Positions 13,574-18,876 of a DNA stretch of 18,876 bases are shown here, piece by piece. The stretch comes from Sulfurimonas sp. (GTDB taxonomy: Bacteria > Campylobacterota > Campylobacteria > Campylobacterales > Sulfurimonadaceae): positions 1 to 18,876 of the forward strand of contig JAQIBW010000286.1 in assembly GCA_027858865.1 (NCBI GenBank), given 5' to 3'. Every line of letters begins with the position of its first letter. Positions within the stretch are counted from its first letter, which is position 1. The translations under genes were made by a program, and so were the position numbers. The notes under the pieces were generated by a model. The model was not told the origin of the DNA. It did no database searches and worked only from the letters and a program-made list of their open reading frames with translations.

Positions 13574-14737
13574 GTGAATCAAATTAAGACTATCTCCCTA
13601 AACTTATTAATACCGCTATTTGTAACAGCCATTTTTGCTATTGTTATTCAATATACTCACAAAATACCTGAGATACTTTTTGATATAGTCCCATACCTTT
13701 TTTATGGGTTAAGTCTTCTTATCATTTGGGTTTCTTGGCACTTTAACCGTAATAGATTTATATTTGTAATAGTGCCTCTTATTTTGGTATATGTTGGTTT
13801 TGAATATTTTAGTGCTAAAAAAGCGACACTGTTATTTTTATATGCATCTATGCTCTACCCAATACATCTTCTGATTTTTCTGGTTTTAAAAGAGAGAGGA
13901 CTATTCTCTTTTTGGGGTATTTTAAAGATAGCTTTTTTTGTTATAGAGATAGGGGTTGTATTGTTTCTTATCTACTATCCAAAAGAGTTGATACAGAGCT
14001 ACTTCAATATAAAACTATTTGCTGCTAACTTTTACCCGTTAAAAGACTTATCTGTAGCAATCGGAATTTTTGTTCTGTTTGTTATGAGTGCTTTAGTCTT
14101 ATTTGGTCGCTACCTGATGTACAGTACCACATTTTTAAGTCTGCTTCTTACTTTTTATCTTGGGCTTTTCTTTTTAAAGACTCCTCATGCGACAGAAGTT
14201 GCTCTTCTCTCTTTTGCAATTATTATTTTTATCCTTCTAATCCGAGAGTCATACAGACTAGCTTTTTATGATGAGCTAACAGCCCTCCCTGGTCGTAGAG
14301 CTTTAGTAGAAGATATGGCAAAACTCGGAAGAAAGTACTCTTTAGCCATGTGTGATATAGACTTCTTCAAAAAGTTTAACGATACCTATGGACACGATAC
14401 AGGTGATGAAGTCCTAAAAATGGTGGCCTCTAAATTTTCAGAGGTCAGTGGTGGAGGTAAGGCTTATAGATATGGTGGAGAAGAGTTTGTAATCCTCTTT
14501 CCATCTAAAGAGAGTGATGAATCATTTGTTCACGTAGACGCATTAAGACAAGCAATAGCAACTACACCTTTTAGCGTGAGAAACAAAAAAAGCACTAAAA
14601 AGATATTTGTTAAGGTCTCAGCAGGAATAACTCAAAACAGCCAAAAAGATAAAGATCCTTTTGCTGTTATGAAGCGTGCTGATAATGCACTATATAAGGC
14701 GAAAGAAGCAGGAAGAAATCAGGTTGTTAAAGGCTAA
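13574..14737 (+). CDS. Membrane-bound GGDEF diguanylate cyclase lacking an I-site
   Basis: 387 aa. Residues 8-223 contain about seven hydrophobic segments (for example 8-27, 40-55, 62-77, 86-105, 118-134, 161-178 and 187-222), forming an unrecognised membrane sensor. The GGDEF domain (about 229-387) is intact: DELTALPGRRAL, CDIDFFKKFNDTYGHDTGDEVL with metal Asp261, YGGEEF (signature 301-305), VSAGIT, and ADNALYKAKEAGRNQV. It should make c-di-GMP from two GTP. The inhibitory RxxD expected at 292-295 is SGGG, so product inhibition through the primary I-site is not expected. The start is a GTG at 13574, 2 bases after the lipoprotein stop, with AGAG upstream. The membrane segments are too few and too variable to name the sensor type. 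Confidence 0.93.
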   Translation: MNQIKTISLNLLIPLFVTAIFAIVIQYTHKIPEILFDIVPYLFYGLSLLIIWVSWHFNRNRFIFVIVPLILVYVGFEYFSAKKATLLFLYASMLYPIHLLIFLVLKERGLFSFWGILKIAFFVIEIGVVLFLIYYPKELIQSYFNIKLFAANFYPLKDLSVAIGIFVLFVMSALVLFGRYLMYSTTFLSLLLTFYLGLFFLKTPHATEVALLSFAIIIFILLIRESYRLAFYDELTALPGRRALVEDMAKLGRKYSLAMCDIDFFKKFNDTYGHDTGDEVLKMVASKFSEVSGGGKAYRYGGEEFVILFPSKESDESFVHVDALRQAIATTPFSVRNKKSTKKIFVKVSAGITQNSQKDKDPFAVMKRADNALYKAKEAGRNQVVKG

Positions 14738-14750
14738 AGGTAGCTTCTAG

Positions 14751-14756
14751 TATACT
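14751..14756 (+). promoter_or_regulatory. Candidate -10 box for the PhnA-like gene
   Basis: TATACT, part of the palindrome AGTATACT (14749-14756). It lies 14 bases after the cyclase stop and 29 bases before the PhnA-like ATG, so this gene can be transcribed separately from the thyX operon. Confidence 0.4.
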
Positions 14757-14784
14757 TCCATCAATAATAAAAAAGGTAATATTT

Positions 14785-15339
14785 ATGAGTTTAGAAAAAG
14801 AACTAGAGAAAAGAAGTGGTGGTGTTTGTGAGTTATGTGGAAGTAGTGAAGGTTTAAGTGCTTTAGAAGTTGCACCTTCACAAGGAAGTGCTAATGAGGC
14901 TATATATGTATGTTCTACATGTTTGTCACAAATTCAAAATCCTGATACAATGGATGAGAATCACTTTAATTGTTTAAATGATTCTATGTGGAGTGAAACA
15001 CCGGCTGTACAAGTTGTATCTTATCGTCTTTTACATGCTCTAGGTCGTCAAGACTTAGTAGATATGATGTATATGGAAGAAGATGTAAAGGCATGGGCAG
15101 ATGCAGGATTACCTGATGAAAATGCTTTAGTTTACAAAGATGCAAATGGTGTTACACTTCAAGCTGGTGATACAGTTGTTATCACTAAAGATTTAGATGT
15201 TAAAGGTACTGGTTTTACTGCAAAACGTGGTACTGCTGTCAGAAATATTGGACTTGTTGCAAATGATGATCAGCACATTGAAGGTCGTGTAAACGGTGTT
15301 AAAATTCACATCCTTACCAAATATCTAAAAAAAGCGTAA
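14785..15339 (+). CDS. PhnA/YjdM-family zinc-ribbon protein
   Basis: 184 aa, cytoplasmic. The N-terminal zinc ribbon has Cys15-x-x-Cys18 (CELC) and Cys43-x-x-Cys46 (CSTC). The C-terminal half (about 117-184) is the conserved YjdM/PhnA domain: DANGVTLQAGDTVVITKDLDVKG with GTAVRNIGLV, HIEGRVNGVKIHILTKYLKK. The family was named for alkylphosphonate use in E. coli, but no phn genes are near and its true function is not settled, so I leave the symbol blank. AAGG precedes the ATG and a -10 box lies upstream. Codons look more regular than in the neighbours (many GGT, CGT, GTT), which may mean high expression. The EAL gene follows after 21 bases. Confidence 0.9.
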   Translation: MSLEKELEKRSGGVCELCGSSEGLSALEVAPSQGSANEAIYVCSTCLSQIQNPDTMDENHFNCLNDSMWSETPAVQVVSYRLLHALGRQDLVDMMYMEEDVKAWADAGLPDENALVYKDANGVTLQAGDTVVITKDLDVKGTGFTAKRGTAVRNIGLVANDDQHIEGRVNGVKIHILTKYLKKA

Positions 15340-15360
15340 CATTTTTTAAGAAGGGTTATA

Positions 15361-17115
15361 ATGATTGATACAGAGTTTGATAAACTAAAAAAAAGTAACG
15401 AAGAACTTGCATATATTGTAAAATATGCAGTTTCTGAGATTTATATATTAGACTTTGAAACTCTTAATTATATATTCGCCAATAATGGTGCCCTTAAAAA
15501 TATAGGTTACTCACTAGAAGAACTTCTTAAACTAAGTGTGTACGATATAAATAAATCCCTTACAAAAAAACATGTTTATCACTTAAGAGAAGCCTGCGCG
15601 CTTAATGATAGTGTTTCAAACATGTCCGAGCATACTAGAAAAGATGGAAGTAGATACCCTGTTCAAGCTTCCATACAGTCTATTATTTATCAAGATAAAA
15701 AAGCTTATGTTCTTTTTGATACAGATGTATCGAAACTAAATAGAGTTCAAAAAGAGCTACGTGAACAAAAAGATATACTCTATCATCAGGCTCATCATGA
15801 TGCCCTAACTGGACTTCCAAACCGTGTACTTTTTAATGATAGACTTGCTCAAGGTATTAAAAAATCAAAAAGATATAAAGAGACTATGGCGCTATTTTTT
15901 ATAGACTTAGATCAATTTAAACAGATAAATGACTCTCTTGGACATGATGTTGGAGATGCTGTTTTAACAGAGGTAAGTAGACGTTTTTCATCTCTTATAA
16001 GAGAAGAAGATACTCTCTCGCGTCTTGGAGGTGATGAGTTTAGCGTAATAATAGAAAGTCTCAAAAAGCCAAGTGAGGCTTCTGTGTTAGCAGAAAAGTT
16101 CATAAAATCTATGACAGAACCTGTACTAATTGGTACTCATACTCTTTATATAACTTGTAGCATCGGGATTAGTTTTTATCCTCAAGACGGAGAGACTTCA
16201 GAAAATCTTTTAAAGTACGCAGATGTTGCTATGTACAAAGCAAAAGATGAGGGAAGAAATAACTATCAGACATATTCATCTAAACTGACAGAGCTAATGC
16301 ATGAGCAAGTGATGATGAGAACCAGTCTTCACAAAGCACTTGAAAATGATGAGTTTATACTAAATTATCAACCTCAAATAGACAGCATGAGTGGTAAAAT
16401 CATTGGAATGGAAGCACTTATAAGATGGAATCATACTGAACTAGGAATGGTTTCTCCAGCTAAGTTTATTCCTTTGGCAGAAGAAACAGGTTTCATAGTA
16501 GAACTTGACAGATGGGTAATGCAAGAAGCTATGTCAAAGTTTAGCTCTTGGCATCAAGATGGACTAGAACCTGGAATGTTAGCTCTAAATCTTGCTATGA
16601 AGCAGATTCAAAAGAGTGACTTTTTAGAGTTTTTGCAAAAGACGATGAAAGATTCTAATTGTTTGAGTGAGTGGATAGAGCTTGAGGTAACAGAGGGTGA
16701 AATCATGAAAAATCCTGATGAGTCTATAGCTACCTTAAAAGAGATTAGCAAGCTTGGTATTACTTTAGCGATTGATGATTTTGGTACAGGTTATTCATCT
16801 CTATCATATCTAAAAAAATTACCGGTAAATAAACTAAAGATAGATCAGTCTTTCATACGAGACACTCCTGATGATGAAGATGATGTTGCGATTACTAAGG
16901 CTGTTATAGCTTTGGCGAAGAGTTTAAAGATGAGTGTTATAGCTGAAGGTGTTGAGACTAAAGAGCAAAAAGACTTTTTAATCATGAATGAATGTTTACA
17001 TATACAAGGCTACTACTACTCTCCACCGGTAGATGCAGACAAAATGAGAAATATGCTGGTAAAACAAAAGAAGGAATTAGATGCAGGCACAAGAACGCTT
17101 TCACAAGATAGATAA
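15361..17115 (+). CDS. PAS-GGDEF-EAL c-di-GMP protein
   Basis: 584 aa, no membrane segment, so a soluble sensor. A PAS domain spans about 14-122 (IYILDFETLNYIFANNGALKNIGYS, RKDGSRYPV). The GGDEF domain (about 143-305) is intact: DALTGLPNRVLF, FIDLDQFKQINDSLGHDVGDAVL, I-site REED (214-217), five residues, then GGDEF (223-227). The EAL domain (about 318-575) is also intact: EAL with Glu351, Asn410, Glu442, DDFGTGYSSL with Asp472-Asp473, Lys493, AEGVET with Glu529, and QGYYYSPP. Both synthesis and hydrolysis of c-di-GMP are therefore possible; the net direction is unknown. AAGAAGGG precedes the ATG. The last 35 bases overlap dgt in another frame, suggesting coupling. Confidence 0.95.
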   Translation: MIDTEFDKLKKSNEELAYIVKYAVSEIYILDFETLNYIFANNGALKNIGYSLEELLKLSVYDINKSLTKKHVYHLREACALNDSVSNMSEHTRKDGSRYPVQASIQSIIYQDKKAYVLFDTDVSKLNRVQKELREQKDILYHQAHHDALTGLPNRVLFNDRLAQGIKKSKRYKETMALFFIDLDQFKQINDSLGHDVGDAVLTEVSRRFSSLIREEDTLSRLGGDEFSVIIESLKKPSEASVLAEKFIKSMTEPVLIGTHTLYITCSIGISFYPQDGETSENLLKYADVAMYKAKDEGRNNYQTYSSKLTELMHEQVMMRTSLHKALENDEFILNYQPQIDSMSGKIIGMEALIRWNHTELGMVSPAKFIPLAEETGFIVELDRWVMQEAMSKFSSWHQDGLEPGMLALNLAMKQIQKSDFLEFLQKTMKDSNCLSEWIELEVTEGEIMKNPDESIATLKEISKLGITLAIDDFGTGYSSLSYLKKLPVNKLKIDQSFIRDTPDDEDDVAITKAVIALAKSLKMSVIAEGVETKEQKDFLIMNECLHIQGYYYSPPVDADKMRNMLVKQKKELDAGTRTLSQDR

Positions 17116-18178
17116 AGATTTTAGAAACCCCTTTGCAAGAGATAGAGATCGTATTATCCACTCTGGAAGTTTTAGAAAGTTAGAGTATAAAACACAAGTC
17201 TTTTTAAATCAAGAGGGTGATTTTTTTCGTACTAGGCTTACTCACTCTATAGAAGTCTCACAAATCGCACGCTCTATTACTTCACACCTTGGACTAAACG
17301 AATCTTTAGCAGAAGCAATAGCTTTAGCACATGATTTAGGTCATACTCCCTTTGGACACATAGGTGGGGACACTTTGGATGAGTGCTTGAGGGAGCAGGG
17401 TTTTGAAAATGGTTTTGAGCATAATTTTCAAAGTTTTAGAGTTGTGTCATCACTGGAAAAAAGATATAGAGACTTTGATGGACTAAACCTTACTTTTGCA
17501 ACACTAGAAGGAATATTAAAACATTCCTATCCGTACAAAAAAAATTTCTTACCCTCATGGGTGGATGAGCAGTTTAATCTTGAAACGCATCCATCTATAG
17601 AAGCAATGGTTGTAGATCGTGCAGATGAAATAGCCTATATGAGTCATGACATAGATGATGGTGTGAACTCTGGTCTAATCAGCTTTGATGATCTTAAAGA
17701 GAGTGTTTTAATACAAGAGATTTTAGATAAGGTTAAAGCCGAAGGAATCTTAGAAGATGAAGATGAGATGTTTCGTTACCGTTTTAGCTCACACTTTATA
17801 AACCATCTTGTTTATTCTCTTTTAGACTACTCAAAAGATAAAATAGACAACACTTCTATACTTAGTGCAACACTTAATAGCAATACTCAAATACCTATAG
17901 GTTTTGAACCTGAGTTAGAGACAAACATCAAAAAGCTTAAAAAACTACTTTTCAATAAGTTATACCAGCATAAAAATATTGTTGTCAAGATGTTTTCTGG
18001 AAAGCAAGCGATTAAAGGACTTTACAGTGCCTTGATGGAAGAAGAAAAGATGTTACCAAAGTTCTATTATGAGCAGTTAGGTACAAGAAAAAAACATAGG
18101 GTTGTAGCTGATAGTATAGCTCATATGAGTGATAGATATGCTCTAAGTTTTTATAATGAAATGTATGGAAAATTATAA
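17081..18178 (+). CDS. dgt: Deoxyguanosinetriphosphate triphosphohydrolase (dGTPase-like)
   Basis: 365 aa HD-domain enzyme that removes triphosphate from dNTPs, typically dGTP. Motifs: RDRDRIIHSGSFRKLEYKTQVF (a family block at 20-41), RLTHSIEVSQIAR with His55, AIALAHDLGHTPFGHIGG with His84-Asp85, and DEIAYMSHDIDDG with Asp190; these four are the usual HD metal ligands. The length suits the shorter type 2 dGTPase-like proteins. The ATG at 17081 lies within the end of the PAS-GGDEF-EAL gene and is supported by AAGGA 5 bases upstream; the protein starts as expected for the family (QERFHKIDKDFRNPFARDRDR). Convergent with the chemotaxis gene. It is the third nucleotide-pool enzyme in the window, after nrdB and thyX. 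Confidence 0.93.
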   Translation: MQAQERFHKIDKDFRNPFARDRDRIIHSGSFRKLEYKTQVFLNQEGDFFRTRLTHSIEVSQIARSITSHLGLNESLAEAIALAHDLGHTPFGHIGGDTLDECLREQGFENGFEHNFQSFRVVSSLEKRYRDFDGLNLTFATLEGILKHSYPYKKNFLPSWVDEQFNLETHPSIEAMVVDRADEIAYMSHDIDDGVNSGLISFDDLKESVLIQEILDKVKAEGILEDEDEMFRYRFSSHFINHLVYSLLDYSKDKIDNTSILSATLNSNTQIPIGFEPELETNIKKLKKLLFNKLYQHKNIVVKMFSGKQAIKGLYSALMEEEKMLPKFYYEQLGTRKKHRVVADSIAHMSDRYALSFYNEMYGKL

Positions 18179-18194
18179 TAAATCTTTATCTCTA

Positions 18195-18244
18195 GGCGTT
18201 GACAAAGCTTCTATAAACTAGAGACTTTGTCGACCAACGCTTTT
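18195..18244 (+). terminator. Hairpin with T-run after dgt, overlapping the chemotaxis gene end
   Basis: GTTGACAAAG (18198-18207) pairs with CTTTGTCGAC (18225-18234), with one U-G pair. The inner bases TTCTA and TAGAG extend the stem past one mismatch around a TAAAC loop. An alternative outer pairing GCGTTG/CAACGC (ending 18240) is followed directly by TTTT. It works as a plus-strand terminator for dgt. The right arm is coding sequence for the last residues of the convergent gene. Confidence 0.5.
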
Positions 18245-18876
18245 GTACTGTCGTTTATAACTACGATACTTTCTTTTATATTATTTATAGAGACTTTTGT
18301 ATTTTTCATCTTCTGTATTTGTATTTTAGTTAAGTCTCTTGAACTATACGCTTCATCTTTGATTAGTTGAGAGTTTTCTGTGTCTTGTAGCCCTTTTTGA
18401 TGAGTATGTTCAATTTCCGAACTTGATTGTGTAAGGCTTTCTTGTAAGATCTTTGCGATAGAAACAAGTTCAAGTGCTGATTGTGCATTTAGTTGTACGC
18501 TGCTACTTGCATCTGAGATACTTTGAACGATTATAGTTACACTTGCATTGATCTCCGTTAGAGACCTTTGAGTATTCTCAGCAAGTTTTCTTACTTCATC
18601 CGCAACTACCGCAAAACCACGACCATGTTCACCTGCGCGAGCTGCTTCAATAGCAGCATTTAGTGCTAGAAGATTTGTTTTATCTGATATGTCAGAGATT
18701 ATATTCAGGATGTTTTTGATATCTTCGGCATTTACTGTTAAAGATTTTAGATTTTCACTAACTGCAATCTCCCCTTCATGGGTACGTCTTACTTGCTCTT
18801 CAAGAGTAGCCATTTTAAAAACAGATTCACTTATTTGACTAGAAACACTACTTAGACTCTCTAGAACTTCATTTGA
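18211..18876 (-). CDS. Methyl-accepting chemotaxis protein, C-terminal signalling part (N-terminus beyond window)
   Basis: The frame stays open from the right edge to a TAG at 18213-18211, giving 221 visible residues; the internal Met at 18813 is not a start. The conserved cytoplasmic hairpin tip is unmistakable (DKTNLLALNAAIEAARAGEHGRG, then FAVVADEVRKLAE), flanked by long heptad-type helices rich in Ser, Gln and Glu. This is the part that binds CheA and CheW. The sensor domain, any membrane segments and HAMP lie outside the window, so the stimulus cannot be inferred. The protein ends LVDKVSSL with no NWxxF-type CheR-tethering pentapeptide. The last codons are inside the hairpin at 18198-18234. 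Confidence 0.93.
   Translation of the reverse strand, partial: SNEVLESLSSVSSQISESVFKMATLEEQVRRTHEGEIAVSENLKSLTVNAEDIKNILNIISDISDKTNLLALNAAIEAARAGEHGRGFAVVADEVRKLAENTQRSLTEINASVTIIVQSISDASSSVQLNAQSALELVSIAKILQESLTQSSSEIEHTHQKGLQDTENSQLIKDEAYSSRDLTKIQIQKMKNTKVSINNIKESIVVINDSTKALVDKVSSL

Noticed and set aside
1..18876. Search for CRISPR arrays, tRNA or rRNA genes, insertion sequence ends and sigma-54 promoters
   Set aside because: No regularly spaced repeats, cloverleaf-like segments, transposase motifs or GG-N10-GC promoter elements were recognised by eye; nearly all of the window is coding.

Overview
The window is AT-rich, gene-dense and largely co-directional. Its gene content (class I ribonucleotide reductase small subunit, FAD-dependent ThyX, a pcm gene behind a carbon-nitrogen hydrolase, a DsrE-like exported protein, many c-di-GMP and chemotaxis domains, TATAAT-type promoters without clear -35 boxes) points to a free-living Campylobacterota such as Sulfurimonas or a relative. 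This placement is inferred from protein character, not from a database search.

Layout. Positions 1-601 (minus) hold the first 200 codons of a YheT-type alpha/beta hydrolase that runs off the left edge. Divergent from it is nrdB (694-1716), which meets a MerR-family regulator (1713-2396, minus) tail to tail in a shared CTAG. The regulator is divergent from a carboxymuconolactone decarboxylase/AhpD-like gene and a coupled exported DsrE-like gene (2505-3481), with a perfect 11-bp dyad between them. Next is a membrane-anchored protein built on a peptide-deformylase fold that has lost all its metal ligands (3505-4308), then a carbon-nitrogen hydrolase overlapping pcm (4335-5734).

Positions 5794-10652 hold four tightly spaced genes for exported proteins: an OmpA-domain protein, an unrecognised beta-rich protein, and two partly paralogous proteins that share a cysteine motif and an identical LKSFF C-terminus. 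Directly behind them is a CPA1-type Na+/H+ antiporter whose cytoplasmic tail is a degenerate GGDEF domain (10662-12446). It has lost the active site but keeps an RxxD inhibitory-site motif at the exact canonical spacing.

Positions 12525-14737 form a second likely operon: thyX, a small lipoprotein and a membrane GGDEF diguanylate cyclase without an I-site. A PhnA/YjdM-like zinc-ribbon protein (14785-15339) precedes a soluble PAS-GGDEF-EAL protein (15361-17115). The end of that gene overlaps the start of a dGTPase gene (17081-18178). A hairpin that could terminate dgt includes the last codons of a convergent methyl-accepting chemotaxis gene, which runs off the right edge.

Two themes recur. Three nucleotide-pool enzymes (NrdB, ThyX, dGTPase) are scattered through the window. 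Three proteins carry GGDEF-type domains: a likely receptor (the antiporter tail), a likely unrestrained cyclase, and a product-inhibitable cyclase/phosphodiesterase. The strongest candidate for something new is the antiporter with the apparent c-di-GMP receptor tail. After it come the pseudo-deformylase membrane protein and the exported LKSFF-tail cluster. No RNA genes, CRISPR arrays or insertion sequences were seen, and no stretch longer than about 110 bases lacks a gene.
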